From: Malus domestica
Lineage: Eukaryota > Streptophyta > Magnoliopsida > Rosales > Rosaceae
Length of the DNA: 64,000 nt
Reading direction: 5' to 3'
Assembly: GCF_042453785.1 (NCBI RefSeq)
Contig: NC_091666.1
Coordinates: 26,494,501-26,558,500 of the forward strand
Each line of letters opens with the position of its first letter. Within the stretch, counting starts at the first letter, position 1. The notes under the pieces were generated by a model. The model saw nothing but the letters and a program-made list of their open reading frames with translations, searched no databases and had not been told where the DNA came from. Of the stretch, positions 54,481 through 64,000 are shown one piece after another. The translations under genes and the position numbers were made by a program.

Positions 54481-56170
54481 CCTAATCTAACATCTAACCA
54501 CTAATGCTATCGTCTTATCAAAACAAAACAAAAACTTAATATTTGTTTAATAATTATTTTGTTTTCAGCTTTATTTATTTATTTATTTATTTTGAACACT
54601 TGCAATCTTGTGCGATAGCTACTTTTAATTTTCAATAAAGTAAAAATGAAAACGTCTCCTTAACTAAACAATTCCAATAATTTCATTGCAATTTCCCCCT
54701 CAATTTAAATAAAGTTCATAAATAAAAGGGTAATAATAAATAAATGGTTAATTACCAAAATATAACCAATAAACAAATGGTAAAAGTATCTTTCAGTCGC
54801 TTTTTTTTCCTTAAATATCCAGTGAGGTAGACGCGGTGCTTTTACTTTCCAGAGTCATAAACACGTACATATATATATATATGGTCAGACTATCCCGGCA
54901 AAAAGTCACATGCTTAATGTCCAAGCAACTCGTCAACCTCTCCCGTCACAGCGCAATCCCATTAGCCAAGCCCAGCATTGACTCTGACTCGTAATCCAAT
55001 CCAACGGTCCAGAAGCGGCTGTGACGATAACGGTGAGAGACAACTGGAGATTCCGAGTTCCCGGAAAGACCAGGAGACTTGGGACCTTTCGCTTTCCTAC
55101 CTGTCACTAAAACTTTAAAAAGCAAGTCAATTGACGAGGGCAAGGGTTAGGGGTAGAAGTTTTATTTATTATTATTATTTTTTTTTGCTAGCAAATAAAA
55201 TTCATTAAATATCTATAAACAGGCATATGATATTCCTTCAGAGGTAATAAGGACATCGATTAAATATCTATAAACTGGCATATGATATTCTTTAAAGTTT
55301 CATTTTAAATGCTCATGTTTTTATAGTAAATTTTCATCGAAGACAACTGATCTCTATATTAACATATCTATCGATATTTCTATAAATTTACATATTGGTA
55401 TTTCTACGAGTACTGATATTCTAAACATGAGTTGGAAGAGATTAGGGCATAAAAGTGCTCGGTGGCTAGTTATTATTGACTACTTTTTTTTCTTGAGTTA
55501 GATTTTTTAAGAGCTTTAAACTTTGAAGGCCTGAGCTATTTCAGCCTAGACCAAATATATATTAAAAACTAAATTTTGTCATGTGAATGCCTATACTTAT
55601 TTGAATATATTACATATGAGATTATATTATTCACATATTTATTTTTTATTTTTATACGTCACTTATTAATGTTTTATTTTAATTTTTTTCAATTCATTCG
55701 TTATACGAATAATCAAAATAAAAAAGAGGTATGCGTGGATTACACCACCTAAATAATATGATCTAATAAAATAGGGGTATAACTGACAAGAAGGTGGGAC
55801 CGTAATTTGGCTCAAGTCCCGAGTATTATAATCTTATTTTTCAGTCGAACCTGCTACGAGGGCTAGTTGCTTCTTCACGTGCCTTGTATCTACGTGTGTT
55901 GCACGTGGTAGTAAACCAAACGGCGCGGACCGCGTCAGCGTTTCCCTCCACGTTACCTTGGTTGGCTCCACTTTAGTAAATACCATATATATTGGGCAAA
56001 ATTTAATCAACTTCTTTATTTAGGGTTTGGCTTTATTTTCACAAGTTTATAAAATTACAACTGTATGTATGTAGATTCATAGTTAAGTATTAAAGTATAA
56101 TTTGATCTAATTTTTTCAATTAACATCACTACGAAGGGTTGAGCAAAATAATTATAAGGAAAAATTAGGT
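54481..56170. other. Intergenic, nothing recognised
   Basis: AT-rich. 54940-55130 is GC-richer (CAACGGTCCAGAAGCGGCTG) and could be old genic DNA. An almost exact duplicated segment AACWGGCATATGATATTC lies at 55218 and 55273. Confidence 0.45.
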
Positions 56171-56174
56171 TTTC

Positions 56175-57080
56175 ATCATTCATTTTGCTACTCCATTGAT
56201 TAAAATCCTATTCATTTTCAATTTTTTATTAAGGTTCTTGGTATTAATAACATCATTAATTATTTTAATAATAAAATATTTTTTTATTTCTAAATATATT
56301 CATTTAATGTTAAAAATATTACAATTAGTATATTTATATTTATGACTAAATTTTTTATCATATATTTTTAGTTTTAGTTTGTACCCATTTTTAATTTGTA
56401 ATTCTTTTTTAACTTGTACCAATTTTCTTTTCAGTTTTAATTTTTACCCATATATTAATTTCTTTTTGTGCCCATATTTTTTAAAGTTTATTTGTATTTG
56501 CACCCATATATTTTTTTTATTTGTACTTTTTATTTTGCTAAATGTACCCTTGCTAATTATATGTACCCTTGCTAATTATATGTACCCATTCATGTAAAAC
56601 TTTTTAATCTTAAAATGTACTCATTCTTAAATATACTAATTTGTTATATGTAAAATGTATCTTTTTTTTTCATATAAAATCTATTCAATTTTTTTCTAAT
56701 CCATTTTTAAACTTATATGGGTACATTCTTTTTTCTTTGATTTTAAAATATATTCATGTCAAGTTTAATCGAAGAAATTTACTAATGTTATTAAGCCTAA
56801 TTTTTTTTTGTGATTTTTGAAGAATGTACCCATTTTTTGGTTAATTTTGATGAATGTACCCATGTATACACACACACTCAATAGTATATTTATATTTTTA
56901 ATCCCACAAATTATGTTTTTTATATTTAAAATCTCATTTTTATAATTTAAAAAATATAGTAACGTACAAAGAAATAAATTATCACATTAATATCAGGGAC
57001 CTCGATAAAAAATAAAAAACCAACAAGGTTTCAATCAAAGAATATTCATAATTAAGGACCGTATCCAAAGTCTCTCTAAT
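56175..57080 (-). repeat. AT-rich GGTACA-type repeat element, copy 2 (inverted)
   Basis: It matches 47160-48140 in reverse orientation: CATTGATTAAAATCCTATTC, TAATGTTAAAAATATTACAA, TTGTACCCAT-type motifs, and GACCGTATCCAAAGTCTCTC at its right end. Confidence 0.7.
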
Positions 57081-57484
57081 TATAATTATGCCAAAATGTC
57101 ATTGAAAAGTTAAGCAAAATAATTTTTAGTTCAGTGAAATTATATAGACAACTTTAGTTTTACATTACAAAGGTTTTGAGTGAAGATTGATGTCAATACG
57201 AATTACATCTAATTCTTTTTACTTAACTCCATATAGTGATTTATGTAGTCGTGGATAATAATAACTGCCGTCGATATATTAAGTTTATAAAATGAAAAAT
57301 TCAGTAGAATGTTTATGACGTCATTAACATGTATGAACAAGCTAATGTTAGATATTCAAAAGTTTTCTTTTAGCGAACACGCAAGTAAGTGAATATATTG
57401 TTGTAATTTATTCGATGTTTTTGATAAAATAAAATAAAATAAAAGTTTTCTTTTAATAAAATGTTAGATAAAATGTTTACATCT

Positions 57485-57759
57485 TGTAACTTAAAATACG
57501 GTAGCCTAATCCGAGTCCGTTAAAGGCGCGCGAGACCACTCGCGGCAGTTGCGTGTGTGCCGAAGCCGCCAGTCAAATTCCACGTCACCCCCCACTATTT
57601 CTTCTCCTTCGCGACCACCTCCCCTGCTCGTCGTCATTTACTCCAACATTTCCCTCTCTCTCTCACTCGTCTCTCTCCTCTGTAAACCCTAAAAAGCAAA
57701 CCCCCTGACTCTCTCTCTCTCTCCTCACTTTCTCTCTCTACAGAGAGCCAGCAGAAGCC
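57485..57759 (+). promoter_or_regulatory. Promoter / 5' leader of the ARM gene
   Basis: A sudden rise in GC content with GGCGCGCGAGACC, then CT-rich tracts (CTCTCTCTCACTCGTCTCTC) and TGTAAACCCTAAAAAGCAAA, a telobox-like AAACCCTAA, directly before the ATG. No TATA box seen. Confidence 0.5.
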
Positions 57760-59424
57760 ATGAAAGAACCAGAAAACGATCCAATCGCATCGTCGACCCA
57801 GCTCATCTCTTCACTCTACGACCAAATCCCACTCATCCAAACTTTCAAAGGCAAATGGGCCTTAATCCGGGACAAGCTCTCGGAGCTCCGGGCCCAGCTC
57901 GTCGACTTTGCCGACCTCCCAACCTCCACCTCCCACCCCCTCTCCCTCCACCTCCTCCTCTCCGTCTCTCAAACCCTCAGCGACGCCGTTTCGCTCTCCC
58001 TCAAATGCCAGACAGCCAATCTCTCCGCCGGCAAGCTCCGCACCCAGAGCGACGTCGACTCGATCCTGGCCCGCCTCGACCGCCACGTCGCCGACGCCGA
58101 GATTTTGATCAAGAGCGGCGTCCTCCTGGACTCCGCTGTCTCGTCCGTCAGCAGCTCCTCCAAGAGGGAGACGGTCCGGGCCGAATGCCGGAACCTGGTG
58201 ACTCGGCTCCAAATAGGAAGCGCGGAGTCGAGGAACTCGGCGATGGAGGCGCTTTTAGGGCTTCTGCAGGGGGACGACAAGCACGTGATGATCGCCGTGG
58301 CGCAGGGGATCATTCCGTTGCTCTTGCGGTTACTCGATTCGAGCTCAATCGAAACCAAGGAAAACGCCGTTTTCGCGATATCGATAGTGTCGATGGTGGA
58401 GAGCAGCAAGCACGTCTTGATTGCGGAGGGTTTGTCGCTGTTGAATCACCTGATGCGGGTGCTAGATTCGGGAAGTGGGTTCGCGAAGGAAAAGGCTTGT
58501 TTGGCACTTCAAGCTCTGAGCTTTTCGAAGGAGAACGCGAGGGCAATTGGGTCTAGAGGTGGGGTTTCGTCGCTCTTGGACATTTGCCAGGGCGGCACGC
58601 CCGGCTCGCAGGCTTCGGCGGCAGGTGTGCTGAGAAAGTTGGCTGGGTTTGCCGAGAATCAAGAGAATTTCTTGGAGGAAAATGGGGTTGGTGTGCTTTT
58701 GGGGCTTGCGAGTTCCGGGACGGCTTTGGCTCAAGAGAATGCGATTGGGTGTTTGTGTCATTTTGTTTCTGGGAGTGAAAGTTTGAAGCTTTTGGTTGTT
58801 AGGGAAGGTGGGATTGAGTGTTTGAAGAATTTCTGGGACTCTGGCTGGAACAATAACAATCGAAACCTCGAGGTTGCGGTCGAGTTCTTGAGGCACTTAG
58901 CTTCGTGTTCTCCGATTGCTGAAGTGCTTGTTTCTGACGGGTTTGTAGCTAGGCTTGTTGGGGTGTTGAGTTGTGGTGTGTTAGGAGTGAGAATTGCAGC
59001 AGCTAAGGCTGCTTATGAACTCGGGTTTTGCTCAAAAACTCGAAAGGAGATGGGTGAGTGTGGCTGCATTGACCCATTAATCAAAATGTTGGATGGTAAA
59101 GCCGTTGAGGAGAAAGAATCGGCTGCGAAGGCCTTGTCAGCATTGATTTTATACGCTGGTAATCGAAAGATTTTTAAGAAACATGAGGGTGGAATTGTGA
59201 GTTCAGTTCAGCTTTTGGACCCATCAATTCAGAATCTGGATAAGAAATACCCTGTTGCCTTATTGGCAGCGCTTGCACATTCAAACAAGTGTAGGAAGCA
59301 AATGATTGCTGCCGGTGCGCGTCTACATTTACAGAAACTCGTCGACATGGAAGTAGAGGGGTCTAAGAAGCTCTTGGAAAACCTCGGTCGGGGTAAGATT
59401 TGGGGTGTTTTTGCCAGATCTTGA
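57760..59424 (+). CDS. Armadillo-repeat protein (554 residues, single exon)
   Basis: The N-terminal ~150 residues are helical and Leu/Ser-rich (SLHLLLSVSQTLSDAVSLSL, SILARLDRHVADAEILIKSG), resembling the region before the ARM repeats in plant ARM-only and U-box proteins; no U-box is present. ARM repeats run from ~155 to 545: ALLGLLQGDDKHVMIAVAQG, GIIPLLLRLLDSSSIETKEN, ACLALQALSFSKENARAIGS, AAGVLRKLAGFAENQENFLE, ENAIGCLCHFVSGSESLKLL and AAKALSALILYAGNRKIFKK, each with the Gly/Ala-helix-Asn spacing of ARM units. Likely a cytosolic or nuclear scaffold; partners unknown. The coding 5' part is much GC-richer than its surroundings. The length matches an Arabidopsis ARM family of about 550 residues that I recall as uncharacterised. 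The ATG is the first after the CT-rich leader. Confidence 0.93.
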   Translation: MKEPENDPIASSTQLISSLYDQIPLIQTFKGKWALIRDKLSELRAQLVDFADLPTSTSHPLSLHLLLSVSQTLSDAVSLSLKCQTANLSAGKLRTQSDVDSILARLDRHVADAEILIKSGVLLDSAVSSVSSSSKRETVRAECRNLVTRLQIGSAESRNSAMEALLGLLQGDDKHVMIAVAQGIIPLLLRLLDSSSIETKENAVFAISIVSMVESSKHVLIAEGLSLLNHLMRVLDSGSGFAKEKACLALQALSFSKENARAIGSRGGVSSLLDICQGGTPGSQASAAGVLRKLAGFAENQENFLEENGVGVLLGLASSGTALAQENAIGCLCHFVSGSESLKLLVVREGGIECLKNFWDSGWNNNNRNLEVAVEFLRHLASCSPIAEVLVSDGFVARLVGVLSCGVLGVRIAAAKAAYELGFCSKTRKEMGECGCIDPLIKMLDGKAVEEKESAAKALSALILYAGNRKIFKKHEGGIVSSVQLLDPSIQNLDKKYPVALLAALAHSNKCRKQMIAAGARLHLQKLVDMEVEGSKKLLENLGRGKIWGVFARS

Positions 59425-60599
59425 CGATGGAAGACTTGACGAATGCCGAATTTCGGAGTATAGAGGTACACGAAGATGATTCATTCATCTGTATGTACAA
59501 AACTTGTGATTACTTATAGTTTTGGCTTTGTTTTTCCTGTCTTTTTTCCAACCATGTTTATCATTGGTGTTCATTCATGCTAGAAAACTTAAATTAGCTT
59601 CACTGTATCTAGTTTTGGTGACCTAACTGGATAAGCGTTCTTTGCTTTCTCAACAAAAAGCCAATGATTGATGTTGCTGCCTGATTGCGAGTTCATACAT
59701 GTGTAGTAAACTTTTTGCGACTTCATTGACTTAACAATCTAGCCAACCATAGTTCGTAAAGATTGAGCCTTGTATAGATCGAGGGATAAAAGAAAAAGGG
59801 AGAAGCCAGAAGGGAAAACCGAAGTGCGAAAATCATTACCTACCAACGATTTGTAAGGTTGAATTTTCTGTGTCATCTCATAGTTTAATGTTAATTTTTG
59901 TATCAATATGTTAAAACATTATACAAAAACGTGAAGCGACGGAGAGTAAAGTTTTCTCTTTGTCAAATTTCTGAGTATTGGTCAATTCATGAAAATGAAC
60001 AAATTTGCAGTTAGGTCCCTGTTTACCTAATCCTTGATTAATTTGATGAAAGTTTTGGACCTGGAGGACAATTGATAATTATATAATAAAACAAGAGGGG
60101 GGCCAGAACCATGTGCTAGGACCCTATTACTGGATTATTTGCATTACTGTCTCTATTATGTTCCTCCCCTGTAATGCCAGTTTCTTGTAATCTGGTATGC
60201 CCCATTACCCATTATCACCCTAATCATCTTCTGCACTCATCTCTCGTCTTTTGCAAGTGTCAAATCTGTTTGGCTCTTGGCTGCACGTTGGAGACAGTCT
60301 ATCTATTTAATGGGTTGTATATTCCGTCGTGTCTATCTTTCTGGCGTGACAAGTAGATAGATACGAGAAGATATACAACCGTAGATAGCTAAGATTATCT
60401 CTTGGGACTGATTTTGTAATTGAGTAGCGTTCATCAGATTGCCGTACAAGTTATAATCTCAATTCTTTCAGCTAATTTGATGGTTTAAAGTTTTGTGGTT
60501 AAGAATCATGTGGCTTTGTTGATGGAGCATGTGCTTTTGTTCTATCGGTTGCCCAATTTTGCACTCCTGTGTTGGCAAATCTCCTAACCATTATTTGCC

Positions 60600-60600
<1 letters not shown>
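59425..60600. other. 3' UTR and intergenic of the ARM gene
   Basis: 59850-59975 has MITE-like GTGTCATCTCATAGTTTAAT and ACATTATACAAAAACGTGAA, similar in interior to the pair at 52067-52424. No gene is supported. Confidence 0.45.
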
Positions 60601-60639
<39 letters not shown>

Positions 60640-60640
60640 G
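60601..60640 (+). repeat. (TA)n(CA)n compound microsatellite
   Basis: About 11 TA units followed by 9 CA units. Confidence 0.95.
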
Positions 60641-61039
60641 CAATTCCAGATGGCAAATCAACCCAATGGATAACTATTAAAACCCGTTAAGTGTAATACA
60701 AAGTCGGAATGAACTAATTTGGAAAGAAAATGACTATGATTCTGTTTGCTTTGTTGGATTGTTCCTAATTGGAAATGAAATAAGACAGCTAGTGGGTTTT
60801 GGTGGCCCATCTTTAAATTCTTCACCTTATTATTATTATACTCTCTAATGGATCTTTGGAGAAAATACGGTCAAAGTGTGATTTTTAGTGATGAAAAGAT
60901 GTAATATTCTCACTTAATCCAAAACAAGAAACTTCTATGTGGCTTTTTCTTAATTATTTTTTACAAACAGTATTCTAATAGCGTGAACATGAATACTAAC
61001 TTAACTAATTGACTTAACTTACGTAAATTGTAATAGATA

Positions 61040-61545
61040 TGCTTTGATTTGCATCATCTACTTTGGTACTACAATGTCCCATTGCCACCCCTTTTCTTAT
61101 TGTCTTTTTACTGGTGGTATTTGGTTTTCGGTGTTGTTCAAGTGTGGTGTTCCTTGGCTAAGGTTCGCTTGGCCTTTTTTTATCATGTGGGCTGCTAACC
61201 GTTGGAAGGGAAAATCTTTATCGTTGATGGGGTTGAAGTTTTATCTTGTAGCTACTATGAATTATGCATGGAAGAGCGGAACAATCGTAAATTCAAGAAC
61301 TCGTGTCAACTCGCTATGGTGGTTCTCAACTCAATTGAGTCCATTATTAGACTTAGGTTGAGTTCTTTGAAAATTATCCATTCTGCTGCTAATGAGTTTA
61401 TTTAACGAAAATGGAATATCTCCAAGAATAATTAGTGTTTGTTATTACTGCTCTGGTGCAACGTTGTTGGCTTGGTTGCTGCAGCTTTTTTATGCTTGTT
61501 TGTATTATCTTTTCTCTTCAATGTATTTTATTTATCAAGAAAAAG
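61040..61545 (+). pseudogene. LINE (non-LTR) ORF2 C-terminal remnant
   Basis: The frames 61044-61361 and 61202-61405 together carry segments such as FGVVQVWCSLAKVRLAFFYH and MEERNNRKFKNSC, which resemble the zinc-binding RT-tail region of plant LINEs (H/W..ERNNR.F). At least one frameshift and one stop. A poly-A-like end (AAGAAAAAGAAAAAAGC) follows at 61538, as expected for a LINE 3' end. Confidence 0.55.
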
Positions 61546-62003
61546 AAAAAAGCAGGGTACTGTTTGCTGAGTTGAAAGATAAGGGAAGGGAGTTGATAGA
61601 CATTGCCGATATTAGTGGAGTTTGGGTTGCGGTATTTCGGAGCCTATAAATAGATGTTGCGGCCCATATGTATCAATACGTGTATTCGGCTCTGTGTTCC
61701 AAATGGATAAATATACTTTGTTAATGATTAAGAGCAATCCCTTTAATAGTCCCCTGAAAAATCTAGAGGACACCCTACCAAATGCCAATCACTTAACATC
61801 CGTCTGGAAGTACTTTTAAAATAATTAAATGAAGTACTAGAAACTAACAAAAGACATGGTGCTAAAATCAAGCATAGTTACGTTCTAGTATCCATGTAAT
61901 TGACTCACTTAATGAAATAAGGCTTAATCGTTGTTGTTTTGTGCTTTCAAATCACCAAAAACATTTCTAGTAGTGTTTTGGTAGAAAAAGGTCAATGTGT
62001 TTC
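61546..62003. other. Intergenic, nothing recognised
   Basis: AT-rich. A short frame after the LINE tail (ELKDKGRELIDIADISGVWV) is not assigned. AGAGCAATCCCTTTAATAGT at 61731 may be a TIR-like end. Confidence 0.4.
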
Positions 62004-62774
62004 TGTCACAGCCCGTCCCGGAGGTACTTTTGACGGGAATGTGAAATGACAGAATTGCCCTTATTGGACATTAAGGTACGTAGGTACGTAACGTTATTTT
62101 GAAAATAGCATTGGTTGGATGGGATTTTATTGGAAATTGATTTTTGGTATAATTGGTTAGGATGAAATGGAGGGTGTGGATTAATTTGGACCACACATGA
62201 CCTTCCTCTCTCCCTCTCCTTTCCCCGTGCTTTCCCTGTCTCTGTCTCTCCCTCACGAACTCACACCCTCACACACCCATATCGTACGGACCACCACCAA
62301 AACCCTTCAAAACTTGACGGATCGGGGCAAATAAGGTATGTATCTTCATCGTTTTGACGTCCTGAGTTCATTGGTACTAGTTTTAGGAAGTGAAACCTTC
62401 GATTTCACGTAGATCCCGAACCTCCATTTTTGAGGTACTGTTCATGCGAACGTAAAATGTTGTGTTTCAGGAGATTTCAAGCTTGTGGTGAGCTTTAGGA
62501 GGTCCTAAGGAAGCTCGGGGACGTTCGTTGGAGAATTTTGGACGCCGGGATCGTAGGTTTCAAGTTTGGCCGAACCCTTGGTTTTTGCAAGGTGAGATTT
62601 CGTAGTTTTTAGGCCCTAAAACTAGTCCAACGTGATAGTGCACTCTTAGGGCTTCAATTTGGTATAAAATACGAAGAAAATGGGTGAAAAACGAAGGAGA
62701 ACAGTGAGTTTGAAAATCGGCCGGAGTTCGGCCGGAGTCCGGCCACCGGAGAACCAGTCCGGCGAGGCCCTGCG

Positions 62775-62860
62775 AGGAAGATGACACGTGCACTGCACGT
62801 GCTGCGCGTGGCCAGCGCGTAGACCCGTGCCACGTGTGGCGCGTGGGGGCGCGTGGGGCT
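62775..62860 (+). repeat. GC-rich CACGTG cluster in the LTR
   Basis: GATGACACGTGCACTGCACG, CGTGCCACGTGTGGCGCGTG and similar: at least two perfect CACGTG G-boxes or ACGTG cores, plus GTGCACTGCAC-type inverted repeats, in an otherwise AT-rich LTR. A possible stress-response promoter module. Confidence 0.55.
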
Positions 62861-63389
62861 TCCAAAAATTTTTCTAAAAATATCCCGACGCTCGTGACGT
62901 CGAGTAGGTCGATGTGGTATATTCATATACCAAAATTGAGCACCGTATGAGAAGTTATTTCGAATTATTGGTGATGTGTTTAAAATTAACGTTTTTATAG
63001 TTGTTTCGCATATAGGTGAGACGTATCACGAGGACGACCGCATCCAGGGACGCCACGGGGGTTACGACCCGTCGACTTATCAGTGAGTGGGCAATTTTGT
63101 TTTCGTATTACCTATATACTATTGTTTTTCCCAGAAAAATGCTTTTATGAGAAATTATGTTTTGAAAATGCCATGCATAGAATTATTTGGAAAATGTGAA
63201 TTTCATATGAGTTATATGATTGATATATGATGCATACATGTTGCATGGTGCTGTGGAGGCACAGGTAAGTCAGGTGAGTTCATTTATTCATTGAATTGTT
63301 GTTGAGATGTTTTGAGCTCATAACCTGCACCCTAGGTGTTAGTGCTTATTTTATTCACCACACCGCACGCTCGCCTTGGATCCAAGTAG

Positions 63390-63665
63390 GTGGATGTCGT
63401 ACAGACCATGTGAGGGTCCCGACATGCCAGTCGTACAGACCATTAGAGGGGTTCCGACTGGTGGGTGACCTTAGATATGCGCGCTGATGATATGATGAGA
63501 GAAGCACTAGAGCGTATTTTTACACCTATCATCGTATAGACTACCTTACGTAGTTCCGAGTGATGTGCAGAGTAGGGCCGTACAGGTCACTGTGGTGACT
63601 CCGGCTTAGTGGGATTTTGAGCTATTGAATTAATCGTATAGGACCAACTGCAGGGTCTCCGATTG
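63390..63665 (+). repeat. Degenerate CGTACAGACC hairpin repeats in the LTR
   Basis: Five diverged copies of TCGTAYAGACC...GGTTCCGA-type units start near 63396, 63430, 63532, 63580 and 63636. The GACC/GGTTC parts can pair as small hairpins. Confidence 0.6.
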
Positions 63666-64000
63666 ATTCCTGATTTCACCTGATTTATATTTTGATTTAT
63701 GGCATGGCATGTTTTCTTGAAAATGTTAAAGATTTGAGATTTAAATGTTGAGATTTTATATGGTTATATATTTCTGGGAAAGTATACAGGTTTTTACGGC
63801 GAGGGGATATAACTGTTTTAATGAAATGTTTTGCAAAACTAATTTGTTTTACTGACCCACTCATTTTGTTTTGCGCCCCTCCAGGTTCTAGTTTAGCGGT
63901 GGTTGGCTCACGAGGTCCTTTCCGGCTTTCTGACAGATTTGGGACATGTAGGACTCACCTGAGGGTGATGTATTCTTATTTTAGTCCTACTTGACTGCAG

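Larger units (their letters stand above)
62004..64000 (+). mobile_element. LTR of a Gypsy-type retrotransposon, running off the window
   Basis: It starts TGTCACAGCCCGTCCCGGAG and carries TTAAGGTACGTAGGTACGTA, the same block (in sense) as the solo LTR at 30845-32405. Then come a pyrimidine-rich leader, several GTGAG splice-like sites and a TTTTGCGCCCCTCCAGGTTC block near 63873. At least 1997 bp long with no terminal ACA reached, so it could be a solo LTR or the 5' LTR of a complete element to the right. Confidence 0.78.

Noticed and set aside
57855..58556. 233-codon Arg/Pro-rich ORF overlapping the ARM gene
   Set aside because: Out-of-frame by-product of GC-rich coding sequence; the ARM frame is intact and domain-rich.
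61044..61361. 105-codon ORF as a novel small gene
   Set aside because: Neighbouring frame shows LINE RT-tail motifs and the stretch ends with an A-rich tail, so a LINE remnant fits better.

Overview
This window is nuclear DNA of a flowering plant. The genes have spliced GT-AG introns and pyrimidine-rich 5' leaders, the intergenic DNA is AT-rich, and transposable elements (TEs) are nested in one another. The repeat families (LTRs opening TGTTTRTACC and closing TGCATCAACA, short TIR elements, ALP1/Harbinger-type transposase) look like those of woody Rosaceae of the apple/pear tribe. That taxon is an inference from familiarity and was not tested.

Layout. 1-13672 is a TE nest: an old, broken Copia element (from 4892) was hit by two members of one non-autonomous LTR family, E1 (1-4891, in the Copia 5' LTR) and element A (9421-13041, in the Copia RNase H, with a GGTTC target duplication). 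13952-17998 is a Mutator-like element with 115-bp TIRs and an 8-bp target duplication. 18.3-20.1 kb holds tandem repeats and MITE arms. A complete 12-exon GT29 sialyltransferase-like gene lies at 21137-24462. 26232-33739 is a Harbinger element split by element B (26964-30376, target duplication AAACC) and by a solo Gypsy-type LTR (30845-32405, target duplication ACTTG). A single-exon SAM-domain gene lies at 36612-37544. A decayed serine palmitoyltransferase LCB2 copy lies at 41335-42896 on the minus strand, beside a 1.65-kb near-palindromic foldback element. 44.9-57.5 kb is gene-poor, with MITEs, an inverted pair of AT-rich repeats and a convincing MIR169-type hairpin on the minus strand (about 48426-48640). 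A single-exon 554-residue armadillo-repeat gene lies at 57760-59424. The window ends with a LINE remnant and an LTR that runs off the edge at 64000.

Main result. Elements A and B share LTRs, leader and 3' tandem-repeat block, but their centres hold different pieces of host genes. A carries a peroxisomal beta-oxidation multifunctional protein (enoyl-CoA hydratase domain) and an IQ/BAG-type fragment. B carries mannose-6-phosphate isomerase and a GRAS (VHIID) fragment. All have stops or frameshifts or are truncated, and none shows a clear intron. The family therefore looks like a gene-capturing LTR system. E1 has the same 3' organisation but carries a 195-codon antisense reading frame.

The working host genes (sialyltransferase-like, SAM, ARM) are not an operon. 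The order sialyltransferase-like - SAM - LCB2 matches, from memory, an Arabidopsis chromosome 3 neighbourhood, so the LCB2 relic may be the decaying member of an old syntenic block.
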